The translations under genes were made by a program, and so were the position numbers. From Barrientosiimonas humi (GTDB lineage: Bacteria > Actinomycetota > Actinomycetes > Actinomycetales > Dermatophilaceae): 64,000 bases of DNA. Shown piece by piece: positions 43,696 through 53,126 of this stretch; the stretch's first letter is position 1, and the number at the start of each line of letters is the position of its first letter. The notes beneath the pieces were generated by a model. That model did no database searches. It saw only the letters and a program-made list of their open reading frames with translations, and had not been told where the DNA came from. The stretch lies in contig NZ_VFOK01000001.1 of assembly GCF_006716095.1 (NCBI RefSeq), positions 1,333,375 to 1,397,374 of the forward strand, read 5' to 3'.

Positions 43696-44328
43696 ATGCT
43701 CGGAGGTCTCACGTTCTACGCCGACCAGCCCGCGCGGCGAACCCGCCAGGTCGTCGGCGACCTGCTCGTCCCGGTCTGGGTCGCGCTGTGGGTCTGGGTC
43801 GGCACGACGGTGCACGCCCGGTCGGCCGCGGCCGGTCAGGGCGCCGCCAAGCTGGAGACCGCCGGCGGCGACTTCGCCGGCAGCATGACCGACGCCGGCT
43901 CGCGGCTGCAGCGGGTGCCGGTGGTCGGCGAGGAGCTGCGCCCACCGTTCGACCGGGCGGCCACGGCGGGCTCCACCGTGCAGCAGGCCGGCCGCGACAT
44001 CCAGACCGGCACCGACCAGCTCGGCCAGCTGCTCGGGCTGCTGACCGCCGCGCTGCCGATCCTGCTCGTCCTGTCGTTCTGGGCGCTGGCTCGCTGGCGC
44101 TACGCCCAGCGGGTGCGGCTCGCCCGGGCGATCGAGGCGTACGACGGGCCGGACGTCGCGCCCATCAAGGCCGTCGCGGGTCTGGACCTGGCCTCGCTGG
44201 GGCTCAACCCGCGCGTGGCGGGGCCGGTCGATCAGCCTCCGGTGGATCAGCCTCCGGTCGAGCCGCAGCCGCCGGCGGACCCGCCGACGGGCGGGTTCAC
44301 GCCTCCGGCGTCACCAGAGCCGCGGTGA
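43696..44328 (+). CDS. hypothetical two-helix membrane protein
   Basis: A 210-aa unrecognised protein. Predicted membrane helices are at about 22-40 ([18 protein letters not shown]) and 112-132 ([21 protein letters not shown]). The loop between them is about 70 residues of Gly/Ala/Gln-rich, helix-prone sequence, which would be extracytoplasmic. The tail is Pro-rich with a VDQPP tandem ([18 protein letters not shown]). The ATG at 43696 has CAGCCT six bases upstream. It is divergent from xerD, and its last 32 bases overlap the convergent end of hisS. Confidence 0.7.
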   Translation: MLGGLTFYADQPARRTRQVVGDLLVPVWVALWVWVGTTVHARSAAAGQGAAKLETAGGDFAGSMTDAGSRLQRVPVVGEELRPPFDRAATAGSTVQQAGRDIQTGTDQLGQLLGLLTAALPILLVLSFWALARWRYAQRVRLARAIEAYDGPDVAPIKAVAGLDLASLGLNPRVAGPVDQPPVDQPPVEPQPPADPPTGGFTPPASPEPR

Positions 44329-45643
44329 GGTCCTCGGCGGGCGGGGACCAGACGTCGCGGTCGGCGTCGACCTGCTCGCCGGACCGGATGTCCTTGACCG
44401 CGTCGCCGCCGGCCTCGCCCGCGCCGGGGAACCACACGTAAGGGATACCGCGGCGGTCGGCGAACCGGATCTGCTTGCCGAACTTGGCAGCCTTCGGCGA
44501 GACCAGGGTCGGGACGCCGCGACGCCGCAGGGCGGCGGCGATGCGCATCGACTCGGCGCGCGAGTCCTCGTCGTTCACCGCGACGAGCACCGCGACCGGG
44601 GTCTCGCGGTCGGCGACCAACCCCTGCTCCCCCACGAGGAGTCCGAGCAGGCGGGAGATGCCGATCGAGATGCCGACCCCGGGGAAGGTGCGCTTGCCGT
44701 CGGAGGCGAGGGCGTCGTACCGCCCGCCGCCGCCGATCGAGGGGGTGCCCTCGGGGGCGTCGACGAGGCGGATCTCGTAGACCGTGCCGGTGTAGTAGTC
44801 CAGGCCGCGGGCGATCATCAGGTCGGCGAGCAGCAGGCCGGGCGCGTGCTCGGCCGCGGCGGCCATCACCTGCGCCAGCTGGTCGAGCCCCTCGTCGAGC
44901 GTGGGGTGGCTGACGCCGAGCGCCCGCACCTGGTCGACGAAACCGGTGTCGTCCGTACGCACGGTCGCGAGGGCGAGGCACTGGTCGGCCTGCTCGGCGG
45001 TGAGCCCGGCGTCGGCGAGCAGCCGCTCGCGCACGGCCTCCGGGGGCAGCTTGTCGAGCTTGTCGACGATGCGCAGCACGGTGGTGACGTCGTCGATCCC
45101 GAGCCCGCGGTAGAACCCCTCGGGGATCTTGCGGTTGTTCACGTGGATGCGGAACTCCCCGACCGGGAGCCGGGAGAAGGCGTCGGCGACGACGAGCGGG
45201 ATCTCGACCTCGTAGTGGAACGGCAGGTCGCCGCTGTCCACGATGTCGATGTCGGCCTGCACGAACTCGCGGTAGCGCAGCCGCTGGGGTCGCTCGCCCC
45301 GCCACGCGGGCTGGATCTGGTAGCGCCGGAACGGGAAGGTCAGGTGCCCGGCGTTCTCGAGCACGTAGCGCGCGAACGGGACGGTGAGGTCGAAGTGCAG
45401 CCCCATGCCGGGCTCGCCGTCCTCGTCGGTGGCGGCCAGCCGGCGTACGCCGTAGATCTCCTTGTCGGCGTCCTCACCCTGCCCGCCGAGCCGGTCGACG
45501 GGCTCGACCGCCCGGGTGCGGATCGAGGCGAAGCCGTGCAGCTCGAACACCTCGCGCAGGGTGTCGGTGAAGCGCTGCTCGACGATCCGCTGCGCGGGCA
45601 GCCACTCCTGGAAGCCGCTCAGCGGGGTGACCTTGCTGGCCAT
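44297..45643 (-). CDS. hisS: histidine-tRNA ligase
   Basis: A 448-aa class II synthetase. Motif 2 is in FRRYQIQPAWRGERPQRLRYREFVQADIDI (loop residues), and the histidine-specific signatures are GLDYYTGTVYEI and GGGGRYDAL, followed by GISIGISRL (motif 3). The anticodon-binding domain (VAVLVAVNDEDSRAE) closes the chain. Start ATG 45643 has GAAGGA upstream. It is in a short operon after the MBL-fold gene, with a 19-bp gap. Confidence 0.96.
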   Translation of the reverse strand: MASKVTPLSGFQEWLPAQRIVEQRFTDTLREVFELHGFASIRTRAVEPVDRLGGQGEDADKEIYGVRRLAATDEDGEPGMGLHFDLTVPFARYVLENAGHLTFPFRRYQIQPAWRGERPQRLRYREFVQADIDIVDSGDLPFHYEVEIPLVVADAFSRLPVGEFRIHVNNRKIPEGFYRGLGIDDVTTVLRIVDKLDKLPPEAVRERLLADAGLTAEQADQCLALATVRTDDTGFVDQVRALGVSHPTLDEGLDQLAQVMAAAAEHAPGLLLADLMIARGLDYYTGTVYEIRLVDAPEGTPSIGGGGRYDALASDGKRTFPGVGISIGISRLLGLLVGEQGLVADRETPVAVLVAVNDEDSRAESMRIAAALRRRGVPTLVSPKAAKFGKQIRFADRRGIPYVWFPGAGEAGGDAVKDIRSGEQVDADRDVWSPPAEDLTAALVTPEA

Positions 45644-45662
45644 CGTGTCTGGTGTTCCTTCG

Positions 45663-46358
45663 TCAGAGATCTTGCAGGTAGGGGTTGGTGGTGCGCTCCT
45701 GGCGCATCGTGGTGGCCGGGCCGTGGCCGGGCAGCACCAGCGTGGGGTCGGGCAGCGGCAGCACCACGTCGCGCAGCGACCGCTGCATCGCGGCATGGTC
45801 GCCGCCGGGCAGGTCGGTGCGGCCGATCGACCCGGCGAACAGCACGTCGCCGCTCAGCACGGTCGAGGTCACCTCGGCCTGGTCCTCGACGCCGTCGGGC
45901 ACCTGATCGAGCCCGAACAGCACCGAGCCCTCCGTGTGGCCGGGGGCGTGCTGCACCGACAGCGTGAGCCCGGCCAGGTCGAGCGTGGTGCCGTCGCTGA
46001 TCTCGCGCACGTCGCTCGGCTCGGTCCAGGTCGCGGCGCGGCCGAACTGCTGCTCGAACATGCCGAGCAGCGCCGGGTCCAGCGACGCGAGCGGGTCGCG
46101 CAGCCGGTGTCGGTCGTCGGCGTGGATGTACGCCCCCAGCTGGCCCCCGCACACGGGCGTCACCGAGTAGACGTGGTCGATGTGACCGTGCGTCAGCAGC
46201 ACGGCGGCGGGCTTGAGCCGCAGCTCGGTGAGCACCTCGCGCAGCTGCTCCTCGATGCCGATGCCGGGGTCGACGACCAGGCACTCCTCACCGCGGCCGG
46301 TGGCCAGCACGTAGCAGTTCGTCCCGAACGCGGCGGCGGGGAAGGCGGCGGTCAGCAC
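45663..46358 (-). CDS. MBL-fold metallo-hydrolase (glyoxalase II-like)
   Basis: A 231-aa metallo-beta-lactamase-fold hydrolase. The zinc motif THGHIDH is at 56-62, further ligands sit in APGHTEGSV and LSGDVLFAGSIGRTDLPGGD, and the closing GHGPAT supplies the last histidine. The layout is that of hydroxyacylglutathione hydrolase-like thioesterases; in a mycothiol-using organism the real thioester is unknown. The GTG start at 46358 has TAGGCT six bases upstream and no Shine-Dalgarno. It is followed by hisS, the same pairing seen in other actinobacteria. Confidence 0.87.
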   Translation of the reverse strand: MLTAAFPAAAFGTNCYVLATGRGEECLVVDPGIGIEEQLREVLTELRLKPAAVLLTHGHIDHVYSVTPVCGGQLGAYIHADDRHRLRDPLASLDPALLGMFEQQFGRAATWTEPSDVREISDGTTLDLAGLTLSVQHAPGHTEGSVLFGLDQVPDGVEDQAEVTSTVLSGDVLFAGSIGRTDLPGGDHAAMQRSLRDVVLPLPDPTLVLPGHGPATTMRQERTTNPYLQDL

Positions 46359-46364
46359 ACGGGC

Positions 46365-46370
46365 AGCCTA
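46365..46370 (-). promoter_or_regulatory. probable -10 of leaderless MBL-hisS operon
   Basis: TAGGCT on the minus strand ends six bases before the GTG at 46358. Confidence 0.45.
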
Positions 46371-46417
46371 CGGGGCGGCGGGTCACCGACTGTCATCACC
46401 TCGTGACCACAACCCGG

Positions 46418-46445
46418 GTGACACCGGCGTGCCGGTCCTTAGACT
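46418..46445 (+). promoter_or_regulatory. promoter of lipoprotein cyclophilin gene
   Basis: GTGACA (46418-46423) and TAGACT (46440-46445) with a 16-bp spacer give a good housekeeping-type promoter. The predicted leader of about 33 nt contains AGGAG ahead of the GTG at 46485. Confidence 0.55.
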
Positions 46446-46484
46446 GACCAGCACCCCGGTCGTCTCACCGTCAGGAGCTGCTGC

Positions 46485-47219
46485 GTGCTGCCCCGAAAGC
46501 GTCCGCACCGCGCGGCGTCCCTCGCTGCCCTCGTGCTGCTCGCCGTGACCGGGTGCGCCACCGGCGACGCGCCGCAGAGCACCGACTCGGCCTCGTCCCC
46601 CGCTTCGCCGGCGGCCACGGCGCCGGGCAGCGCGGTGTCGTGCCAGGATCCGCCGGCCACGCCGTCGTCGGCGCGCAGCTTCGACCAGGTCCCCTCGGCC
46701 GACGCGGCCCGCGGCAAGACGTTCACCGCGACGATCCGCACGAGCTGCGGCGACCTGGTGCTCGAGCTCGACGGGGCCAAGGCGCCGCAGACGGTCGCCT
46801 CGTTCATGCACCTGGCCCGCGCGGGCTACTGGAAGGACAGCCCCTGCCACCGGCTGACCGCGGGCGGCGGCTCGCTGTCGGTGCTGCAGTGCGGCGACCC
46901 GACCGGCACGGGCACCGGCAACCCGGGTTACGGCTTCGGCATCGAGAACGCCCCGTCCGACGGGTCCTACCCCGCCGGCACGGTCGCGATGGCCCGCAGC
47001 AACGACCCCAACAGCAACGGCGGACAGTTCTTCCTGACCTACGCCGACAGCACCATCCCCCCTGAGTACGGCGGCTACACGATCTTCGGCAAGGTCGTCG
47101 AGGGGATGCCGGTGCTGCGCAGCATCGCGCAGCAGGGCACCTCCTCCGGTGAGCCGGACGGCGCCCCCAAGCAGCCGGTGAGCATCCTGACGGTGACCGT
47201 CACTGAGAAGAAGGCCTGA
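46485..47219 (+). CDS. lipoprotein peptidyl-prolyl cis-trans isomerase (cyclophilin)
   Basis: A 244-aa secreted cyclophilin. The lipoprotein signal ends in LLAVTGC with the lipidated Cys24, followed by a Ser/Ala/Pro/Thr linker of about 30 residues. The isomerase domain includes TSCGDLVLELDGAKAPQTV, SFMHLARAGYWKDSPCHRL, GYGFGIENAPSD, AMARSNDPNSNGGQFFLTY and FGKVVEGMPVLRSI. It should assist folding outside the membrane. GTG 46485 has a suitable AGGAG. The next gene starts 5 bp after the stop. Confidence 0.9.
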   Translation: MLPRKRPHRAASLAALVLLAVTGCATGDAPQSTDSASSPASPAATAPGSAVSCQDPPATPSSARSFDQVPSADAARGKTFTATIRTSCGDLVLELDGAKAPQTVASFMHLARAGYWKDSPCHRLTAGGGSLSVLQCGDPTGTGTGNPGYGFGIENAPSDGSYPAGTVAMARSNDPNSNGGQFFLTYADSTIPPEYGGYTIFGKVVEGMPVLRSIAQQGTSSGEPDGAPKQPVSILTVTVTEKKA

Positions 47220-47224
47220 GCACG

Positions 47225-48820
47225 ATGTCAGACCCCACCACGCCCGACGAGCAGCCCACGACCCCCGAGTCGCCGACGCCCGCGGACGCCCCCCAGCCCA
47301 GCGAGCCGGCCACGGCGCCGGAGGCAGCCCAGCCGAGCGAGCCGGCCACGCCGGCGGAGGCAGCCCAGCCGAGCGAGCCGGCCACGGCGCCGGAGGCACC
47401 CGAGGCGAGCAGCGCACCCGAGGCGGGCGCGGCTCCCAAGCCCGGCCCGGTGCCGAGCCCGGCCTCCATCCACCCGGCACCGCGCCCGCCGGCCGGCCCC
47501 GCGGCCTCCGCTGCCGCCTCTGCGGCGGCCGAGGCGACGCCGGCCCCGGCGGCACCTGCCCCGAGCAGCAGCGACGCCTCCTCCTTCGGGCGGGTGGCCG
47601 ACGACGGCACCGTCTTCGTGCGCACCCCCGACGGCGAGCGCGAGGTCGGCTCCTACCCGGGCTCGACCCCCGAGGAGGCGCTGGCGTACTTCGCCCGCAA
47701 GTACGACGAGCTGTTCGCCAGTGCCTCGCTGCTGCTGCAGCGGGTGACCCAGACCGACCTGAGCACGCACGACGGGCAGGAGTCGCTGAAGGCGCTGCGC
47801 GCCCAGGTGGGCGACGCCCACGTCGTCGGCGACCTGGCCCGGCTGGACGCCACGGTGGAGCAGATCTCCACCGCGCTGCGCGCCAAGAGCCAGGTCGAGG
47901 GCGAGCAGCGGGCCGCCGCACGCCAGGCCGCGCTGGCCAAGCGCGAGACCGTCGTGGCCGAGGCCGAGAAGATCGCCGCCCAGCCGGTCGAGAAGGTGCA
48001 GTGGAAGCAGAGCACCGGCCGCATGCGTGAGCTGCTCGACGAGTGGAAGGCGCTGCAGCGGGGCGAGGCCCGGCTGGACAAGACCACCGAGAACGCCCTG
48101 TGGCAGCGCTTCTCCGCGGCGCGCAACGGGTTCGACAAGACGCGCCGGGCGCACTTCGCCCAGCTCGACGAGCAGCACGCCTCCGCCAAGGCCGAGAAGC
48201 AGCGGCTGGTGGCCGAGGCCGAGAAGCTCGCGACGAGCAAGGACTGGGGACCGACCGCGTCGGCGTTCAAGCGGCTCATGGGCGAGTGGCGCCAGGCCGG
48301 TCGCGCCTCGCGCGCCGACGACGACGCGCTGTGGCAGAAGTTCAAGACCGCCCAGGACACCTTCTTCCACGCCAAGGACGAGGTGGTGGCCGCCGAGAAC
48401 GTCGAGTTCGAGGCCAACCTCAAGGTCAAGGAGGGTCTGCTCACCGAGGCCCAGGCGCTGCTGCCGGTCAAGGACCTCGCGGCCACCAAGTCCAAGCTGC
48501 GCACCATCCAGGACAAGTGGGACGCCGCCGGCAAGGTGCCGCGCAAGGACATGGACCGCATCGAGCGGGCCATGCGCAAGGTCGAGCAGACCGTGCGCGA
48601 CGCCGAGCAGACCCGCTGGAAGAAGACCGACCCCGAGCTGGAGGCCCGCGCCCGCTCGATGGTCGACCAGCTGGAGTCGGCCGTCGCCGGGCTCAAGGAC
48701 GACCTGGCCAAGGCCGAGTCCGGTGGCGACGAGCGCAAGATCCGTGAGGCCCGCGAGGCCCTGCAGGCGCGCGAGGCCTGGTTGCAGCAGGCCCGCGGCG
48801 GCCTCAGCGAGTTCCGGTGA
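47225..48820 (+). CDS. DUF349 repeat protein
   Basis: A 531-aa soluble protein. The first 120 residues are Pro/Ala/Ser/Glu-rich with a tandem repeat; then comes a short conserved block (FGRVADDGTVFVRTPDGERE) and a long helical region with several DUF349 units, each marked by W-K/R spacing such as LDEWKALQRGEARLDKTTE, LMGEWRQAGRASRADDDALW and IQDKWDAAGKVPRKDMDRIE. The C-terminus is coiled coil. DUF349 proteins are long helical rods of unknown activity. The start has an in-frame ATG after GAGCACG; the stop overlaps the M18 start (GTGA). Confidence 0.85.
   Translation: MSDPTTPDEQPTTPESPTPADAPQPSEPATAPEAAQPSEPATPAEAAQPSEPATAPEAPEASSAPEAGAAPKPGPVPSPASIHPAPRPPAGPAASAAASAAAEATPAPAAPAPSSSDASSFGRVADDGTVFVRTPDGEREVGSYPGSTPEEALAYFARKYDELFASASLLLQRVTQTDLSTHDGQESLKALRAQVGDAHVVGDLARLDATVEQISTALRAKSQVEGEQRAAARQAALAKRETVVAEAEKIAAQPVEKVQWKQSTGRMRELLDEWKALQRGEARLDKTTENALWQRFSAARNGFDKTRRAHFAQLDEQHASAKAEKQRLVAEAEKLATSKDWGPTASAFKRLMGEWRQAGRASRADDDALWQKFKTAQDTFFHAKDEVVAAENVEFEANLKVKEGLLTEAQALLPVKDLAATKSKLRTIQDKWDAAGKVPRKDMDRIERAMRKVEQTVRDAEQTRWKKTDPELEARARSMVDQLESAVAGLKDDLAKAESGGDERKIREAREALQAREAWLQQARGGLSEFR
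47294..47401 (+). repeat. 36-bp near-perfect tandem repeat in DUF349 gene
   Basis: Three 36-bp units encode QPSEPATAPEAA, QPSEPATPAEAA and QPSEPATAPEAP. They lie in the disordered N-terminal region, and the period keeps the frame. Confidence 0.85.
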
Positions 48821-50166
48821 GCGCCGCCACCAGCGGCTCGGGCGCGCTGGCCTTCACGGTCGACGAGGTGGCCGACGGGCTGTGCGCGTACGTCGACGCG
48901 AGCCCCTCCCCGTTCCACGCGGTCGAGACGACCGCGGCGATGCTCGAGGAGGCCGGCTTCGTCCGCCTCGAGGAGACCGAGCCGTGGCCGCAGGAGAAGG
49001 GCCGCTTCTGCACCGTGCGCGGCGGTTCCCTCGTGGCCTGGTCGACCGAGCACGCGGCCGGCGCGGACAGCCCGATGCGGGTGGTCGGCGCGCACACCGA
49101 CTCCCCCAACCTGCGCATCAAGCCGCGGCCCGACCTGGCGCGGGCCGGGTGGCAGCTGCTGGGCGTCGAGGTCTACGGCGGGGCGCTGGTCAACTCCTGG
49201 CTCGACCGCGACCTGGGCCTGTCCGGCCGGGTGACGGTGCGCTCGGGTGACGCGCTCGAGCCGCGCCTGCTGCGCGTCGACGAGCCGATCCTGCGCGTCT
49301 CGCAGCTGGCCATCCACCTCGACCGCGCCATCAACGACGAGGGGCTGCGGCTCAACAGGCAGCAGCACCTCGCGCCCCACTGGGGGCTCGGCGACGCGCC
49401 CGGCGACTTCCAGACGTACGTCGCCGAGCAGCTGGACGTCTCGCGCGACGACGTCCTGGGCTGGGACCTGATGACCCACGACCTGACCCCGGCGCGACGC
49501 ATCGGCCGGGAGCGCGAGCTGGTCGCCGCCGCACGGCTGGACAACCTCGCCACGAGCCACGCCGGCACCCGCGCGCTGGTCGCGGCCGTCGAGCAGGCGC
49601 CGGTCGAGCCCACCACCCAGGTGCTGGTGCTGTTCGACCACGAGGAGGTCGGCAGCATGAGCGAGCGGGGGGCGTTCTCGCAGCTGTTCCCGACGGTCGT
49701 CGAGCGCATCGTCGGTCAGCTGGGCGGCGGACGCGACGAGCTGCACCGGGCGCTCGCGGCAACGGTGATCGCCAGCGGCGACATGGCCCACGCCACCCAC
49801 CCCAACTACGCCGACCGGCACGAGCCGCAGCACACCATCGCCATGAACGGCGGGCCGGTGCTGAAGATCAACACCAACCTGCGCTACGCCACCGACTCCC
49901 TCGGCGCCGCCGCGTTCCGCGCCGCCGGCGACCAGGCGGGCGTGCCCGTGCAGGAGTTCGTCACCCGCTCCGACCTGCCCTGCGGCAGCACCGTCGGCCC
50001 GATGACCGCGGCGTCGACGGGCGCCACGACCGTCGACTTCGGCGCCCCCACGCTGTCCATGCACTCGACGCGCGAGCTCGCGGGCGCGCCCGACCAGGCG
50101 ATGTACGCCGCCTGCCTGGCCGCGTTCCTGTCGCCGGCCGTGCCGCTGCGCAGGGTGCCGGCGTGA
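48817..50166 (+). CDS. M18 family aminopeptidase
   Basis: A 449-aa zinc metallopeptidase of family M18 (aspartyl aminopeptidase-like, ApeB). Zinc ligands lie in VVGAHTDSPNLRIKP (His, and the following Asp), VEVYGGALVNSWLDRDLGL, DHEEVGSMSERGAFS (glutamates) and ISGD-like region ASGDMAHATHP; the C-terminal His is in TLSMHSTRELAG. It removes N-terminal acidic or neutral residues from peptides. It overlaps the preceding gene by 4 nt and the following one by 4 nt, so the three genes form one operon. Confidence 0.92.
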   Translation: MSAATSGSGALAFTVDEVADGLCAYVDASPSPFHAVETTAAMLEEAGFVRLEETEPWPQEKGRFCTVRGGSLVAWSTEHAAGADSPMRVVGAHTDSPNLRIKPRPDLARAGWQLLGVEVYGGALVNSWLDRDLGLSGRVTVRSGDALEPRLLRVDEPILRVSQLAIHLDRAINDEGLRLNRQQHLAPHWGLGDAPGDFQTYVAEQLDVSRDDVLGWDLMTHDLTPARRIGRERELVAAARLDNLATSHAGTRALVAAVEQAPVEPTTQVLVLFDHEEVGSMSERGAFSQLFPTVVERIVGQLGGGRDELHRALAATVIASGDMAHATHPNYADRHEPQHTIAMNGGPVLKINTNLRYATDSLGAAAFRAAGDQAGVPVQEFVTRSDLPCGSTVGPMTAASTGATTVDFGAPTLSMHSTRELAGAPDQAMYAACLAAFLSPAVPLRRVPA

Positions 50167-50747
50167 GCGGGCCGGCGCGGATCAGCCGCTTCCCCGTGCC
50201 GGAGGTCGCCGACCTGCCGGAGGACCTGCGCGAGCGGATCCTCGCCGTGCAGGAGAAGTCCGGCTTCGTGCCCAACGTGTTCCTGGCGCTGGCGCACCGA
50301 CCGGCGCAGCTGCGGCTGTTCATGGACTACCACGACGAGCTCATGAACGCCGACGAGCCGCTCACCAAGGCCGAGCGCGAGATGATCGTGGTCGCCACCA
50401 GCGCCGAGCGCGACTGCCTCTACTGCGTCGTGGCGCACGGAGCGATCCTGCGGATCCGGGCCAAGGACCCGCTGGTCGCCGACTACCTCGCGACGAGCTA
50501 CCGCCAGGCCGACCTCACCGACAGGCAGCGGGCGATGCTGGACTACTGCGTGCTGCTGTCGGTCCGGCCCGAGGACGTCGACGACGCCGACCACGACGCG
50601 CTGCGCGCCGCCGGCTGGAGCGACGACGCCGTCTGGGACATGAGCGCGATCACGGCGTTCTTCTCGATGTCCAACCGCCTCGCCCACGCCTTCGGGATCA
50701 TGCCCAACCCGGAGTTCCACCTGATGGGTCGAGTCCCGAGGGACTGA
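50163..50747 (+). CDS. peroxidase-related protein, AhpD/carboxymuconolactone decarboxylase family
   Basis: A 194-aa AhpD-like protein. The redox site C-x-x-C-x-x-x-H is visible as DCLYCVVAHG (C85, C88, H92), after a helix TKAEREMIVVATSAE. The family includes alkylhydroperoxidases and the uncharacterised peroxidase-related enzymes of about 190 aa, which this matches in length. It is coupled to the M18 gene through a GTGA overlap. The electron donor is unknown. It ends 49 bp before the convergent relA stop. Confidence 0.88.
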   Translation: MSGPARISRFPVPEVADLPEDLRERILAVQEKSGFVPNVFLALAHRPAQLRLFMDYHDELMNADEPLTKAEREMIVVATSAERDCLYCVVAHGAILRIRAKDPLVADYLATSYRQADLTDRQRAMLDYCVLLSVRPEDVDDADHDALRAAGWSDDAVWDMSAITAFFSMSNRLAHAFGIMPNPEFHLMGRVPRD

Positions 50748-50796
50748 CGCCCTCCCCGCCGCGGCGTCCGCCGAAAACCGGTGCGCCGCAACGAGA

Positions 50797-53079
50797 TCAG
50801 ACGCCCGTGATGCGGTGGACGTCGAAGACCCCGTCCACCCGGCGTACGGCCTTCATCACGTGGTCGAGGTGGCTCGGGTCGCCCATCTCGAAGGTGAACT
50901 TCGAGATCGCCACGCGGTCGCGGCTGGTGCTCACGCTGGCCGACAGGATGTTGACGTGCTGCTCGGACAGCACCTTGGTGACGTCGGTGAGCAGGCCGTT
51001 GCGGTCCAGCGCCTCGACCTGCAGCTGCACCAGGAACACGCTGTCGGCCGACGGCGCCCACGCGACCTCGATGAGCCGCTCGGGCTGGGACAGCAGCTGC
51101 GCGGCGTTGGTGCAGTCGCGCCGGTGCACCGAGACGCCCTTGCCGGTGGTGACGAAGCCGATGATGTCGTCGCCCGGCACCGGGGTGCAGCAGCGGGCGA
51201 GCTTGATCCACACGTCGTCGGTGCCGACGACGGTGACGCCGGGGTCGCCGGCGCGGCTGCGGCGCATGGCGCCGGGCGTGGCGATGGCGGCCTCGGCCAG
51301 GTCCTCGGTGGCGCCGTCCTCTCCGCCGAGGTTGGCGACCAGCTGCTTGACCACGTGCTCGGGCGAGACGTGGTTGTCGCCCACGGCGGCGTACAGCGCG
51401 TCGATGTCGGTGTAGCGCAGCTGGGTCGCGACGTGGGTGAGCATGTCGTGCGACATGAGCCGCTGGATGCCGAGGCCCTGCTTGCGGATCGTCTTGGCCA
51501 GGTGGTCCTTGCCGGACTCGATGGCCTCCTCGCGGCGCTCCTTGGAGAACCACTGCTTGATCTTGCTGCGCGCCCGCGGGCTCTTGACGAACGTCAGCCA
51601 GTCGCGGCTCGGCCCGGCGCCGTCGGCCTTGGAGGTGAGCACCTCGACGACGTCACCGTTGTCGAGCTGGCTCTCCAGCGGCACGAGCCGGCCGTTGACC
51701 CGGGCGCCGATGCAGTGGTGGCCCACCTCGGTGTGCACGGCGTATGCGAAGTCCACCGGCGTCGAGCCCGCGGGCAGCGGCATGACCTCGCCCTTGGGCG
51801 TGAAGACGTAGACCTCGCGGCTGCCGACGTCGAACCGCAGCGACTCCAGGAACTCCCCCGGGTCGGCCGTCTCGCGCTGCCACTCCAGCAGCTGGCGCAG
51901 CCAGGCCATGTCGTTGATCGGGCCGGTGTCGGTCTTGCCACCGCCGGCGGGCTCGAGCGCCTTGGCGTCGTCCTTGTACTTCCAGTGCGCGGCGACGCCG
52001 TATTCGGCGCGGCGGTGCATCTGGTGGGTGCGGATCTGGATCTCGACCGGCTTGCCCTCGGGCCCGATGACCGTGGTGTGCAAGGACTGGTACATGTTGA
52101 ACTTCGGCATCGCGATGTAGTCCTTGAACCGCCCGGGGATCGGGCTCCATCGCGCATGGATCGTGCCGAGCACGGCGTAGCAGTCGCGCACCGACTCCAC
52201 CAGGACGCGCATCGCGACGAGGTCGTAGATGTCCTCGAAGTCGCGGCCGCGCACGATCATCTTCTGGTAGACGCTGTAGTAGTGCTTGGGTCGGCCGGTG
52301 ACGGTGCCCTTGATCTTGGCGGCCCGCAGGTCGGCGGTTACCTGCTCGCGCACGCCGCGCAGGTATTCCTCGCGGGCGGGGGCGCGGTCGGCCACCAGGC
52401 GCACGATCTCGTCGTAGACCTTGGGGTAGAGCGTCGCGAACGACAGGTCCTCCAGCTCCCACTTGATGGTGTTCATGCCGAGCCGGTGCGCCAGCGGGGC
52501 GTAGATCTCCAGGGTCTCGGTGGCCTTGCGCTGGGCCGACGCCGCCGACACGTAGCGCCAGGTGCGGGCGTTGTGCAGCCGGTCGGCGAGCTTGATGACC
52601 AGCACCCGGATGTCCTTGGCCATCGCGATGACCATCTTGCGCACGGTCTCGGACTGGGCGGCCTCGCCGTACTTGACCTTGTCGAGCTTGGTGACGCCGT
52701 CGACGAGCATCGCGATCTCGTCGCCGAACTCGGCGCGCAGCTGCTCCAGGGAGTACTCGGTGTCCTCGACCGTGTCGTGCAGCAGCGCGGCCGCGAGGGT
52801 GGGCGGGGTCATGCCCAGCTCGGCGAGGATCGTGGCGACGGCCAGCGGGTGGGTGATGTAGGGGTCGCCGCTCTTGCGCATCTGGCCGGCGTGCGCCCGC
52901 TCGGCGACGTCGTACGCCCGCTCGATCACTCCGAGGTCGGCGCGCGGGTGGGTGGTGCGCACCGTGCGCAGCAGCGGCTCCAGGACCCGGTGGCCGGTCG
53001 GCTTGGGCCCGCCGAAGCGCACCAGACGCGCGCGCACGCGGGACGCCGCGTGCCCGGTCTGCCGTGCCTCCTCAGCCAT
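50797..53079 (-). CDS. relA: bifunctional (p)ppGpp synthetase/hydrolase
   Basis: A 760-aa long RelA/SpoT homologue. The HD hydrolase site is intact (LLHDTVEDT, 100-108), followed by the synthetase domain with [29 protein letters not shown] and [19 protein letters not shown], a TGS domain ([20 protein letters not shown]) and an ACT domain at the end. Both activities are therefore expected. The stop of apt is 48 bp upstream. TAGACT lies six bases before the ATG, so relA probably has its own leaderless promoter besides reading from secD-secF-apt. Confidence 0.96.
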   Translation of the reverse strand: MAEEARQTGHAASRVRARLVRFGGPKPTGHRVLEPLLRTVRTTHPRADLGVIERAYDVAERAHAGQMRKSGDPYITHPLAVATILAELGMTPPTLAAALLHDTVEDTEYSLEQLRAEFGDEIAMLVDGVTKLDKVKYGEAAQSETVRKMVIAMAKDIRVLVIKLADRLHNARTWRYVSAASAQRKATETLEIYAPLAHRLGMNTIKWELEDLSFATLYPKVYDEIVRLVADRAPAREEYLRGVREQVTADLRAAKIKGTVTGRPKHYYSVYQKMIVRGRDFEDIYDLVAMRVLVESVRDCYAVLGTIHARWSPIPGRFKDYIAMPKFNMYQSLHTTVIGPEGKPVEIQIRTHQMHRRAEYGVAAHWKYKDDAKALEPAGGGKTDTGPINDMAWLRQLLEWQRETADPGEFLESLRFDVGSREVYVFTPKGEVMPLPAGSTPVDFAYAVHTEVGHHCIGARVNGRLVPLESQLDNGDVVEVLTSKADGAGPSRDWLTFVKSPRARSKIKQWFSKERREEAIESGKDHLAKTIRKQGLGIQRLMSHDMLTHVATQLRYTDIDALYAAVGDNHVSPEHVVKQLVANLGGEDGATEDLAEAAIATPGAMRRSRAGDPGVTVVGTDDVWIKLARCCTPVPGDDIIGFVTTGKGVSVHRRDCTNAAQLLSQPERLIEVAWAPSADSVFLVQLQVEALDRNGLLTDVTKVLSEQHVNILSASVSTSRDRVAISKFTFEMGDPSHLDHVMKAVRRVDGVFDVHRITGV

Positions 53080-53085
53080 GCACGG

Positions 53086-53091
53086 AGTCTA
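53086..53091 (-). promoter_or_regulatory. probable -10 of leaderless relA promoter
   Basis: TAGACT on the minus strand ends six bases before the relA ATG at 53079, in the 47-bp gap after apt. Confidence 0.45.
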
Positions 53092-53126
53092 GTGCTGGCC
53101 GGTCAGGCTCTCGGACGCGCGTGCGC

